DNA of 8,299 nt from DASVDK01 sp036562265 [NCBI: Thermodesulfobacteriota bacterium] (lineage in GTDB: Bacteria; DASVDK01). The notes beneath the pieces were generated by a model. It saw only the letters and a list, made by a program, of their open reading frames with translations, made no database searches and was not told where the DNA came from. The stretch is from positions 1 to 8,299 of the forward strand of contig DATCKS010000494.1 in NCBI GenBank assembly GCA_036562265.1, read 5' to 3'. The position numbers and the translations under genes were made by a program. Each line of letters begins with the position of its first letter. The first letter of the stretch is position 1. Shown here one piece after another: positions 1-6,205 of the stretch.

Positions 1-1950
1 GCCGGTGGGCACCACGGCAAGGCTGGGCGCGCGCCACGCCTGCCTCAGCCGCTCGACGACGCCGGAGGCGTCGTAGAAGTCGGTCGGCTCCTCCCGCCGC
101 TGCCAGGACCGCGGATGACGGGCCCCGACCAGGACGGCGGCCATTTGCATCTCCTCGAGCGGCAGCTTCTCCCCCTCGCGAGGGAGGAACACCTTGCCGA
201 CCTCGAAGAGCCGGAGCCGCCGCACCCCCTGCCGCAGGTTGTGCTCCACGGCGCCGAGCAGGCCCGGCACGAGCGTCGTGCGCATGACCGACATCTCGAC
301 CGACAGCGGGTTGCGCAGCGCGATCGGCCGGCGCCGCACGTCGTCCTCGGGCAGGCCGAGGCGCTCGATGGCCGCCGGCGCGATGAAGGCAAAGGTGATG
401 GCCTCGTCGAAGCCGCAGCCGACGAGCGCCGTGCGCGCCTCCGCCGCGAGCGCCGTGGCCGCCCCACGCGCGTCGGTCGCCGGTCGGACCTCGGGCATGC
501 GGTACGGGACGGCGTCGTAGCCGTGGAGCCGAACCACCTCCTCGACGAGGTCCACGTCCTTGTCGAGGTCGACGCGGAAGGACGGCACCTCCACCGTGAG
601 CCGGTCCGGATCGGCCTCGCGCCGCACCGGCAGCTCGAGCCGTTCGAGGTACCCGGCCACCGCCTCGCGCGTCAGCGGCGGCTCGAAGCCGATGAAACGG
701 TTCAGCTTCGCGACCGACAGCCCGACGGTCCGGCGGGCGGGCCTGGCCACGTAGACGTCGGAGCGGTCCGCACCAGCCCGCGCCCGCGCGGCGGCGTCGG
801 GCACGGCCAGCTCGGCAATGAGCGCCGTCGCCCGGTCGAGCGCTTCGAGGCAGCCCTCGGGATCGACGCGCCGCTCGAACCGGTACGAGGCCTCGGTCGC
901 GAGCCCGAGCCGCCGTGCACCCCGCCTCACCACGGCCGGCGTGAAGGCGGCGCTCTCGAGGAAGACCGCCCGCGTCGCGTCGGTCACCTCGGTCGGCTCG
1001 CCCCCCATGATGCCGGCGAGGGCCACGGGACCGCTCGCGTCGGCGATGACGAGCACCTCCGGGTCGAGCGCGCGGTCGACGCCGTCGAGCGTGCGCAGGC
1101 GCTCGCCGGGGCGGGCACGGCGCACCTCGATGCGCGGGCCGGCGAGGCGCTCCGCGTCGAAGGCGTGGAGCGGCTGCCCGAGCTCGAGCATGACGTAGTT
1201 GGTGACGTCGACCACCGCGTTGCGCGGCCTGACCCCGGCCGCCTCGAGCCGGCGCTGCATCCAGGCCGGCGAGGGCACGCTCGCCACGCCGTCGATCCAG
1301 CGCCCCGCGTAGCGGGCGCAGTCGGCCGGGTCGGCGATCGCGACCGGCACGCGGCTTCCGGTCGACGGGAGCGGCGCGACCTCGCGCCGCACGAGCTTCG
1401 CGCCGGTTACCGCCGCCACCTCGCGGGCGACCCCGCGGATCGAGAGCAGGTCGGGGCGGTTCGGGTAGACCTTGACGACGAGCACCGCGTCGCCGAGCCC
1501 GAGCGCGTCGGCGAGCGGCGCGCCGAGCGGGGCATCGGGCGGCAGGATCAGGATGCCGGCGTGCTCGTCGCCGAGGCCGAGCTCGCGGGCCGAGCAGAGC
1601 ATCCCCTCCGACACCTGACCGCGGATCTTCGAGCGCTTGATCTTCGCCCCGTTCGGCAGGACCGCCCCTTCGAGGGCGAGCGCCACCCGGTCGCCGACGC
1701 TCATGTTCGTGGCGCCGCAGACGATGGTCCGCGTGGCCTGGCCGTCGGTCACCTCGCAGAGCGAGAGGCGATCGGCGTCGGGATGGCGGCGGATGGCCTC
1801 GATGCGCGCGACGACGACCTTCTCGAGCGTCGGCCCGACGGTCTCCACCCCCTCGACCTCGAGCCCCGCGTCGGTGAGGCGGCGGGCGATCTCGGCCGGC
1901 GGCAACGCGACCTCCACGAACTCGCGCAGCCAGGAGAGCGGAACGCGCAT
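1..1950 (-). CDS. pheT: Phenylalanyl-tRNA synthetase beta subunit (3' end cut by window edge)
   Basis: This is the beta chain of the cytosolic alpha2-beta2 PheRS, which charges tRNA-Phe and edits mischarged Tyr-tRNA. The first 650 codons are present and open to the window edge. PheT is normally about 800 residues, so roughly 150 are missing, including the C-terminal anticodon-binding fold. Residues about 40-150 form the EMAP-like tRNA-binding OB domain, with the SEGMLCSARELGL motif at 114-126. YPNRPDLLSIRGVARE follows at 162-177. The B3/B4 editing region is at about 210-385 and contains EASYRFERRVDPEG (353-366). The B5 domain includes VDLVEEVVRLHGYDAVP (466-482). The synthetase-like core starts near 490, with NPLSVEMSVMRTTLVPGLL (547-565) and LFEVGKVF (581-588). 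The ATG shares one base with the pheS stop (TGATG) and has only a weak Shine-Dalgarno, which suggests coupling to pheS. There is no internal stop or frameshift, so the missing end reflects the window edge and not decay. Confidence 0.97.
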   Translation of the reverse strand, partial: MRVPLSWLREFVEVALPPAEIARRLTDAGLEVEGVETVGPTLEKVVVARIEAIRRHPDADRLSLCEVTDGQATRTIVCGATNMSVGDRVALALEGAVLPNGAKIKRSKIRGQVSEGMLCSARELGLGDEHAGILILPPDAPLGAPLADALGLGDAVLVVKVYPNRPDLLSIRGVAREVAAVTGAKLVRREVAPLPSTGSRVPVAIADPADCARYAGRWIDGVASVPSPAWMQRRLEAAGVRPRNAVVDVTNYVMLELGQPLHAFDAERLAGPRIEVRRARPGERLRTLDGVDRALDPEVLVIADASGPVALAGIMGGEPTEVTDATRAVFLESAAFTPAVVRRGARRLGLATEASYRFERRVDPEGCLEALDRATALIAELAVPDAAARARAGADRSDVYVARPARRTVGLSVAKLNRFIGFEPPLTREAVAGYLERLELPVRREADPDRLTVEVPSFRVDLDKDVDLVEEVVRLHGYDAVPYRMPEVRPATDARGAATALAAEARTALVGCGFDEAITFAFIAPAAIERLGLPEDDVRRRPIALRNPLSVEMSVMRTTLVPGLLGAVEHNLRQGVRRLRLFEVGKVFLPREGEKLPLEEMQMAAVLVGARHPRSWQRREEPTDFYDASGVVERLRQAWRAPSLAVVPTG

Positions 1951-2981
1951 CAGAACTGCCCCAGGAAGCGGACGTCGTTCTCGAAGAAGAGCCGCAGGTC
2001 GTTGATGCCGTACTTCAGCATCGCGACCCGCTCCATGCCCATGCCGAAGGCGAAGCCCGAGAGCTTTTCCGGGTCGTACCCGACGAAGCCGTAGACGTTG
2101 GGGTTCACCATGCCGGAGCCCAGGATCTCGAGCCACCCGCTCTGCCCGCAGACCCGACACCCGGAGCCGCGGCACTCGACGCACTGGATGTCCATCTCCG
2201 CCGACGGTTCGGTGAAGGGGAAGAAGGACGGCCGGAAGCGTGTCCGGATGCTCGAGCCGAACATCTCCCGGGCGAACGCGTGGAGCGTCCCCTTCAGGTC
2301 GGCGAAGGACACCCCCTCGTCCACCAGGAGCCCCTCGCACTGGTGGAACATCGGCGAGTGCGTCGCGTCGTGGTCGCTGCGGTAGACGCGGCCGGGGACG
2401 ACGACCGCCACCGGCGGCTTCTGCCGCTCCATGACCCGCGCCTGCATCGGCGACGTGTGCGTGCGCAGGAGCACCTCGTCGTTGATCCAGAAGGTGTCCT
2501 GCATGTCCCGCGCGGGGTGGTCCTTGGGGAAGTTGAGCGCGGTGAAGTTGTAGTACTCGAGCTCGACCTCCGGCCCCTCGGCCACCCCGAAGCCGAACGA
2601 CCGGAAGATGGACACGACCTCCTCGATCGTCCGGCTGACGAGGTGCACGTGGCCGAGTTCCGGCTGCCGGCCGGGGAGCGTCACGTCGATCCGCCCCCGC
2701 TCGAGGGCGGCCCGTCGCTCGGCCTCGCGTGCCCTGGCGAGCCGCTCTTCGACGCCCGTCTCGATCGCCGCCTTGATCTCGTTCAGCCGGGCGCCGAGCA
2801 CCGGGCGGGCCTCGGCGGCGGCGGCCCCGAGCCCCTTGAAGAGCTCGGTGACGACCCCCTTGCGCCCGAGGTACTTGACGCGGACCGCCTGCGCCGCGTC
2901 GGCCGTGCCGGCCGCCTCGAGGTCGCGCGCGGCGTCGGCCGCGACCCGATCGAGCGTCGCCTGGTCGAGCACCCGGGACAT
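1950..2981 (-). CDS. pheS: Phenylalanyl-tRNA synthetase alpha subunit
   Basis: This is the catalytic subunit of cytosolic PheRS, a class IIc synthetase that forms phenylalanyl-adenylate and transfers it to tRNA-Phe. The protein is 343 aa, normal for bacteria. Residues 1-95 form the N-terminal tRNA-binding coiled-coil region. The catalytic domain contains HPARDMQDTF (155-164), LLRTHTSPMQAR (171-182), motif 2 at about 196-218 (GRVYRSD then THSPMFHQCEG), FTEPSAEMDI (256-265), GSGMVNPNV (288-296) and motif 3 GFAFGMGMERVAML (309-322). It ends in the usual DLRLFFENDVRFL run. Cysteines 267, 270, 275 and 278 form a CxxC-x4-CxxC knuckle; many bacterial PheS have one, while E. coli lacks it. The ATG lies 9 bases after the rplT stop, and the TAGGA spanning that stop serves as its ribosome binding site. 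No phe leader peptide or attenuator is present, so pheST appears to depend on the upstream operon promoter. Confidence 0.98.
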   Translation of the reverse strand: MSRVLDQATLDRVAADAARDLEAAGTADAAQAVRVKYLGRKGVVTELFKGLGAAAAEARPVLGARLNEIKAAIETGVEERLARAREAERRAALERGRIDVTLPGRQPELGHVHLVSRTIEEVVSIFRSFGFGVAEGPEVELEYYNFTALNFPKDHPARDMQDTFWINDEVLLRTHTSPMQARVMERQKPPVAVVVPGRVYRSDHDATHSPMFHQCEGLLVDEGVSFADLKGTLHAFAREMFGSSIRTRFRPSFFPFTEPSAEMDIQCVECRGSGCRVCGQSGWLEILGSGMVNPNVYGFVGYDPEKLSGFAFGMGMERVAMLKYGINDLRLFFENDVRFLGQF

Positions 2982-2990
2982 GCAGGCGTC

Positions 2991-3368
2991 CTACGCCCCC
3001 GCGGCCGCCCGCACGGGCAGGCTCTTCTGCGCCGTCTCGACGAGGCGTCCGAACGCCGCCGGGTCGTTCACCGCCAGATCGGCGAGAACCTTGCGGTCGA
3101 CCTCGACGCCCGCCGCCTTGAGGCCGCGCATGAGCTGGCTGTAGGAGACGTCGTGGGCTCGCGCGGCGGCGTTGATCCGCACGATCCAGAGCCGACGGAA
3201 GTCGCGCTTGCGCGCCTTGCGGTCCCTGAAGGCGTAGTTGAACGCCCGCCCGAGCGCTTCCTGCGCGACCTTGTTGATCTTCTTCTTGCTGCCGACGAAC
3301 CCCTTGACGCGCTTGAACAGCTTGCGGCGCTTCTTGCGGGCGTTGACGGCCCTCTTGACACGCGGCAT
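2991..3368 (-). CDS. rplT: 50S ribosomal protein L20
   Basis: L20 binds 23S rRNA and is needed early in assembly of the large subunit. In E. coli and Bacillus it also represses its own operon. The protein is 125 aa (family about 115-120) and strongly basic. It begins MPRVKRAVNARKKRRK and contains the conserved block AFRDRKARKRDFRRLWIVRI at 46-65, then NAAARAHDVSYSQLMRGLK and VEVDRKVLADLAV. The C-terminal tail, ending SLPVRAAAGA, is slightly longer than usual. The central stretch GFVGSKKKINKVAQEALGRA differs from the commoner GYxGxRSKLYRxA form but is a plausible lineage variant. AGAGGT sits about 7 bases before the ATG. The gene follows rpmI after a 96-base spacer, the longest gap within this operon, and that spacer can fold (see the leader feature). 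Confidence 0.97.
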   Translation of the reverse strand: MPRVKRAVNARKKRRKLFKRVKGFVGSKKKINKVAQEALGRAFNYAFRDRKARKRDFRRLWIVRINAAARAHDVSYSQLMRGLKAAGVEVDRKVLADLAVNDPAAFGRLVETAQKSLPVRAAAGA

Positions 3369-3394
3369 CGATTGACCTCTCGACCTTTCCTCAC

Positions 3395-3438
3395 CGAGCC
3401 ACCGGACGCCTGGCGAACGGGCGTGGTGGGCCGGCTCG
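3395..3438 (-). promoter_or_regulatory. Possible folded leader between rpmI and rplT
   Basis: The 96 bases between rpmI and rplT hold nested complementary segments. CCACC (3425-3429 read on the minus strand) pairs with GGTGG (3399-3403), and inside it CGCC (3420-3423) pairs with GGCG (3407-3410). An alternative outer stem pairs CGAGCC (3433-3438) with GGCTCG (3395-3400), sharing two bases with the first. L20 represses its operon through structured mRNA in other bacteria, so an operator is conceivable. At this GC content such pairing also arises by chance. This is inference only. Confidence 0.22.
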
Positions 3439-3464
3439 ATCTCGCCTCCGGGACGGGCGGCCCG

Positions 3465-3674
3465 CTACTTCATCTTGTCCAGGTACGGGGCGAGCTGCAT
3501 GACCCGCCTGTGGTCAGCCTTGCTGACCAGCGCGGGAAGCCGCTTCTTGCGCTTGCCCTTGCGCGCCTCCCCGGTCAGAAGATGGCTCTTGCCGACCCTG
3601 CGGCGGCGGATCCTGCCCCCACCGGTCACCTTCAGGCGCTTCACGACCCCCCGGTTGCTCTTGAGCTTCGGCAT
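3465..3674 (-). CDS. rpmI: 50S ribosomal protein L35
   Basis: L35 is a small basic protein of the large ribosomal subunit. At 69 aa it is close to the usual 64-66. It begins MPKLKSNRGVVKRLKVTGGG, has the RIRRRRVGKSHLLTGEARKG block, and ends with RRVMQLAPYLDKMK, all standard L35 landmarks. The frame is open 12 codons further upstream to a possible start at 3710, but that would overlap infC and add residues absent from the family, so the ATG at 3672-3674 is chosen. It lies 19 bases after the infC stop. The ribosome binding site is weak: GAAGGG about 11 bases upstream, and a GAG close to the ATG. Weak initiation fits coupling to infC and rplT, as in the E. coli infC-rpmI-rplT operon. Confidence 0.97.
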   Translation of the reverse strand: MPKLKSNRGVVKRLKVTGGGRIRRRRVGKSHLLTGEARKGKRKKRLPALVSKADHRRVMQLAPYLDKMK

Positions 3675-3693
3675 GCTCTCGGTATCCCTTCGT

Positions 3694-4209
3694 TCAGTGC
3701 TTCGGCGCAACGATCATCGAGATCGCCCGGCCTTCCATCCGCGGTGACTGCTCGATCACCGCCAGCCCCTGCAGCTCGTTCGTGACTCGGTCGAGCATCC
3801 GCCGCCCGAACTCGGGGTGCGCCATCTCGCGTCCCCGGAAGACGACCGTGATCTTCGTCTTGTTCCCCTCTTCAAGGAACCGCTTCACGTTCTTCAGCTT
3901 GAAGTCGAAGTCGTGCTCGTCCGTCTTGGGCCGCATCTTCACTTCCTTGATGGACACCACGGTCTGCTTCTTCCGAGCTTCCTGGGCCTTCTTGGACTGC
4001 TCGTACTTGTACTTCCCGTAGTCCATGATGCGGCAGACCGGCGGTCTGGCCGTCGGCGACACCTCGACGAGATCGAGTTCCTGGCTCTCGGCCAGGCGAA
4101 GGGCTTCGGCAAGGGGCATGATCCCCACCTGCTGGCCGTTCGCGTCGATCACCCGCACCTCCGGGGCGCGGATCTTCCGGTTGACGTTGATTTCCCTGCT
4201 ATGCGAGAT
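3694..4209 (-). CDS. infC: Translation initiation factor IF-3, predicted ATC start
   Basis: IF3 binds the 30S subunit, keeps it apart from 50S, and rejects non-canonical start codons and wrong initiator pairing. The predicted protein is 171 aa (family about 170-180). The N domain includes NVNRKIRAPEVRVID and VGIMPLAEAL. The tyrosine-rich RIMDYGKYKYEQSKKAQEARKK (60-81) leads into the linker. The C domain includes VSIKEVKMRPKTDEHDF, VKRFLEEGNKTKITVVFRGR and the ending ISMIVAPKH. No in-frame ATG, GTG or TTG lies at a sensible N-terminus: the first in-frame GTG is codon 18, inside the N domain, and has no ribosome binding site. The in-frame ATC at 4207-4209 has AAGGAGG 7 bases upstream and places the protein start where homologues begin. 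IF3 genes commonly use rare start codons (ATT in E. coli) so that excess IF3 represses them. The family call is certain; the start is a strong inference. Confidence 0.95.
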   Translation of the reverse strand: MSHSREINVNRKIRAPEVRVIDANGQQVGIMPLAEALRLAESQELDLVEVSPTARPPVCRIMDYGKYKYEQSKKAQEARKKQTVVSIKEVKMRPKTDEHDFDFKLKNVKRFLEEGNKTKITVVFRGREMAHPEFGRRMLDRVTNELQGLAVIEQSPRMEGRAISMIVAPKH

Positions 4210-4216
4210 GGAACAC

Positions 4217-4223
4217 CCTCCTT
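4217..4223 (-). promoter_or_regulatory. Strong Shine-Dalgarno site that fixes the infC start
   Basis: AAGGAGG on the minus strand is a full match to the anti-SD of 16S rRNA. It is followed by the 7-base spacer GTGTTCC and then ATC in the infC frame. The GTG inside the spacer is out of frame and too close to be the start. The site lies in the 23-base gap after the thrS stop. It is the best ribosome binding site in the operon, which fits compensation for a poor start codon. Confidence 0.85.
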
Positions 4224-4232
4224 GTGTTGCGG

Positions 4233-6011
4233 TTAATCCTGCGTGGCAGGCGGCGTCGGATCGGGCGCCGCCGCCTCGCGTGCGAATCTGGCGATGAACG
4301 CGTCGAGCGGCTCGGCGGGCATCGCCTCCCCGCCGCGGCCGCGCGGCGCCACGAGGCCGGCCTCGGCCTCCTTCTTGCCGACGACCAGCCCGTAGGGCAC
4401 CTTCTGCACCTGCGCCTCGCGGATCTTGTAGCCGAGCTTCTCGTCCCGCTCGTCCACCGCGACCCGGAAGCCGGCCGCGCGCAGGCGCGCCGCCACCTCG
4501 TTCGCGTAGCCGTGCACCTCGCGCGAGATCGGCAGCACCACGAGCTGCACCGGCGCGAGCCAGGCCGGGAAGGCGCCGCCGTAGTGCTCCACGAGGATGC
4601 CGAAGAAGCGCTCGAGCGACCCGAGCAGCGCCCGGTGGATCATGTAGGGGCGGTGCGGCTTGCCGTCCTCCCCGATGTACTCCATGCCGAACCGCTCGGG
4701 CTCGTTGAAGTCGAACTGGATCGTCGAGCACTGCCACGCGCGGCCGAGCGAGTCCTTGATCTTGAGGTCGATCTTGGGCCCGTAGAAGGCCCCGCCCCCC
4801 TCGTCGACCACGTAGGCGAGCCCGCGCGCCTCGACGGCCGCGCGGAGCGCGGCGGTCGCCGCCGCCCAGGCCTCGTCCGACCCGGTCGCCTTCTCGGGCC
4901 GGGTGGCGAGGTTCACCTCGAAGTCCTCGAAGCCGAACGACCGGAGGATGAAGAGCGTGAAGTCCAGCACCCGCCGGATCTCCGCCTCCATCTGGTCCGG
5001 CCGGCAGAAGAGGTGCGCGTCGTCCTGCGTGAAGCCGCGCACCCTGAGCAGGCCGTGCAGCACCCCGCTCCGCTCGTACCGGTACACCGTCCCGAGTTCG
5101 GCCCACCGGAACGGCAGGTCGCGGTACGACCGCTGCCGGGTCATGTAGATCTCGATGTGGAAGGGACAGTTCATCGGCTTGAGCTGGTACTCGGTCCCTT
5201 CCACCGCCACCGGCCCGAACATGTTCTCCGCGAAGAAGTCGAGATGTCCGCTCGTCCGCCAGAGCTGCCGGTTGGCGATATGCGGCGTGTAGACGATGTC
5301 GTAGCCGCCGCGCAGGTGCGCCTCGCGCCAGAAGTCCTCGATCAGCTTGCGGACGAGCCCCCCCTTCGGGTGCCAGAGGATGAGCCCGGGGCCGACCTCC
5401 TCGTTCACGCTGAAGAGGTCGAGCTCGCGGCCGAGCTTGCGGTGATCGCGCCGCTTGGCCTCCTCGATCCTCGCGAGGTAGGCGTCGAGCTCCTCCTTGG
5501 TGTGCCAGGCGGTCCCGTACACCCGCTGGAGCATCTTGTTGCGCTCGTCGCCGCGCCAGTAGGCGCCGGCCAGGCCGGTGAGCTTCACGGCCGGGATCTG
5601 GCCGGTCGACTCGACGTGCCCCCCGCGGCAAAGGTCGGTGAACTCCCCCTGCGTGTAGTGGTAGAGCGGCTCGTCCTCGGGGATGCTCTCGATGATCTCG
5701 ACCTTGTACGGCTCGTTGCGCTCCCGCCAGTACCGCAGCGCCTCCTCGCGCGACACCTGGTGGCCCCGGATCGGGAGGTCCTCCTTGATGATCTGGTGCA
5801 TCACCTGCTCGACCTTCTCCAGGTCGTCGGGCGTCAGCGGGACGGCGGGGTCGACGTCGTAGTAGAAGCCGTTGTCGATCGTCGGACCGATGGCGATCTT
5901 CACCCGGTCGTCGCCGAAGATCCGCTTGAGCGCCTGCGCGGTGACGTGAGCGGCGCTGTGACGGATGGCGTCCAGCGAGTGGCCGTTGGCCCCCTCAGGA
6001 GACTTGGACAT
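4233..6011 (-). CDS. thrS: Threonyl-tRNA synthetase lacking the N-terminal TGS domain
   Basis: ThrRS is a class IIa cytosolic synthetase that charges tRNA-Thr and hydrolyses Ser-tRNA-Thr. It is 592 aa from this ATG, against about 640 for E. coli. The difference is the missing TGS domain, because the protein starts almost directly at the editing domain. Editing residues are intact: H18xxxH22 and C128xxxH132 (DLCRGGH). The catalytic zinc ligands are C282 (in KPMNCPFH), H333 (in GFTQDDAH) and H459 (in YMIHRALLGS), with the same 51- and 126-residue spacing as E. coli C334/H385/H511. Motif 2 is near YRYERSGVLHGLLRVRGF; motif 3 is near HRALLGSLERF. The anticodon-binding domain covers about 485-585. 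The frame also offers ATG at 6026 and GTG at 6038 and 6041. The GTGs lie inside a long hairpin and 6026 directly abuts it, so 6011 is preferred, although its ribosome binding site (GGGA) is weak. infC follows after 23 bases. Confidence 0.95.
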   Translation of the reverse strand: MSKSPEGANGHSLDAIRHSAAHVTAQALKRIFGDDRVKIAIGPTIDNGFYYDVDPAVPLTPDDLEKVEQVMHQIIKEDLPIRGHQVSREEALRYWRERNEPYKVEIIESIPEDEPLYHYTQGEFTDLCRGGHVESTGQIPAVKLTGLAGAYWRGDERNKMLQRVYGTAWHTKEELDAYLARIEEAKRRDHRKLGRELDLFSVNEEVGPGLILWHPKGGLVRKLIEDFWREAHLRGGYDIVYTPHIANRQLWRTSGHLDFFAENMFGPVAVEGTEYQLKPMNCPFHIEIYMTRQRSYRDLPFRWAELGTVYRYERSGVLHGLLRVRGFTQDDAHLFCRPDQMEAEIRRVLDFTLFILRSFGFEDFEVNLATRPEKATGSDEAWAAATAALRAAVEARGLAYVVDEGGGAFYGPKIDLKIKDSLGRAWQCSTIQFDFNEPERFGMEYIGEDGKPHRPYMIHRALLGSLERFFGILVEHYGGAFPAWLAPVQLVVLPISREVHGYANEVAARLRAAGFRVAVDERDEKLGYKIREAQVQKVPYGLVVGKKEAEAGLVAPRGRGGEAMPAEPLDAFIARFAREAAAPDPTPPATQD

Positions 6012-6027
6012 CGGTCCCGTAAACATG

Positions 6028-6071
6028 AGAAGAGGCACCACCCGGGACGGTCGCGGGGTGGTGCCTCTTCT
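6028..6071 (-). promoter_or_regulatory. Perfect 16-bp-stem hairpin between tRNA-Val and thrS
   Basis: On the minus strand AGAAGAGGCACCACCC (6071-6056) and GGGTGGTGCCTCTTCT (6043-6028) are exactly complementary across 16 bp, with the 12-base loop CGCGACCGTCCC. It starts 15 bases after the tRNA CCA end and finishes one base before an in-frame ATG of thrS. It is not followed by a clean T-run, only CATGTTTACGG, so it is a poor intrinsic terminator. Possible roles are partial attenuation that makes more tRNA than thrS mRNA, protection of a 3' or 5' end after processing, or restriction of thrS initiation. The pairing is seen directly; the role is inferred. Confidence 0.75.
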
Positions 6072-6086
6072 GACTCCCTCGTGAAG

Positions 6087-6163
6087 TGGTGGGCGCTGCT
6101 GGAATCGAACCAGCGACCTCTACCATGTCAAAGTAGCACTCTAACCAACTGAGCTAAGCGCCC
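6087..6163 (-). tRNA. tRNA-Val (anticodon GAC), CCA encoded
   Basis: A complete 77-base cloverleaf that decodes GUC and GUU. The acceptor stem GGGCGCT/AGCGCCC pairs fully. The D stem is GCTC/GAGT with AGTTGGTTA in the loop. The anticodon stem CTACT/GGTAG has one G-U pair and encloses TTGACAT, so positions 34-36 read GAC. The variable loop is AGGTC. The T arm is GCTGG-TTCGATT-CCAGC, the discriminator is A, and CCA is encoded at 6089-6087. It sits alone between a promoter and thrS, so it is probably cut from the 5' end of a long mRNA by RNase P and 3' processing enzymes. A tRNA-Val ahead of thrS is, as I recall, also found in Geobacter-like Deltaproteobacteria. Confidence 0.97.
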
Positions 6164-6176
6164 ATAAACGCTACAT

Positions 6177-6205
6177 ATTTAAGCAAACGCCCCCGGGGGC
6201 GTCAA
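6177..6205 (-). promoter_or_regulatory. Sigma70-like promoter of the tRNA-Val/thrS operon
   Basis: On the minus strand TTGACG (6205-6200) is followed by a 17-base spacer and TTAAAT (6182-6177). The -35 matches consensus at 5 of 6 positions and the -10 at 4 of 6, with ideal spacing. Expected initiation is near 6170, about 7 bases before the mature tRNA 5' end at 6163, so the primary tRNA leader would be very short. The -10 region is a conspicuous AT-rich patch in an otherwise GC-rich gap. It is the only convincing promoter in the window. Confidence 0.75.
6187..6202. repeat. Perfect 16-bp palindrome inside the promoter spacer
   Basis: ACGCCCCCGGGGGCGT is exactly self-complementary. It overlaps the last three bases of the -35 and fills most of the spacer, ending 4 bases before the -10 hexamer. 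It may be an operator for a dimeric repressor. Read as RNA from the upstream DUF512 gene it could form a 6-bp stem with a CCGG loop followed by TTTGCTT, a weak terminator for the pgsA operon. At this GC content a run of five C and five G can arise by chance. Confidence 0.6.

Noticed and set aside
1-60. pheT as a truncated pseudogene
   Set aside because: The frame is open up to the first base, so the missing C-terminus is an effect of the window edge.
115-2094. Long plus-strand open frame of 659 codons opposite pheT
   Set aside because: It is the mirror of a clear pheT. The protein is arginine-, histidine- and glutamate-rich low-complexity sequence typical of antisense frames in high-GC DNA, with no domain.
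3465-3710. rpmI start at 3710 (81 aa)
   Set aside because: It would overlap infC and add 12 residues before the conserved MPKLKSNRG start.
2280-3785. Plus-strand open frame of 501 codons
   Set aside because: It runs antisense across pheS, rplT and rpmI, all certain genes, and shows the same antisense composition.
4210-4232. L20-type ribosomal leader before infC
   Set aside because: The gap is only 23 bases and is filled by the ribosome binding site.
3694-5631. infC extended upstream as one 645-residue protein through thrS
   Set aside because: The frame is open by chance over thrS. Family length and the Shine-Dalgarno at 4217-4223 place the IF3 start at 4209.
6028-6071. T-box riboswitch before thrS, since GGGTGGTGCC resembles the T-box sequence
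   Set aside because: Only 15 bases separate the tRNA from the hairpin, so there is no room for Stem I with a specifier loop. The resemblance is a by-product of the inverted repeat.
4224-6152. Plus-strand open frame of 642 codons ending in ALLESNQRPLPCQSSTLTN
   Set aside because: It is antisense to thrS and its tail is antisense to tRNA-Val. This tail resembles a familiar mis-annotation artefact from tRNA complements.
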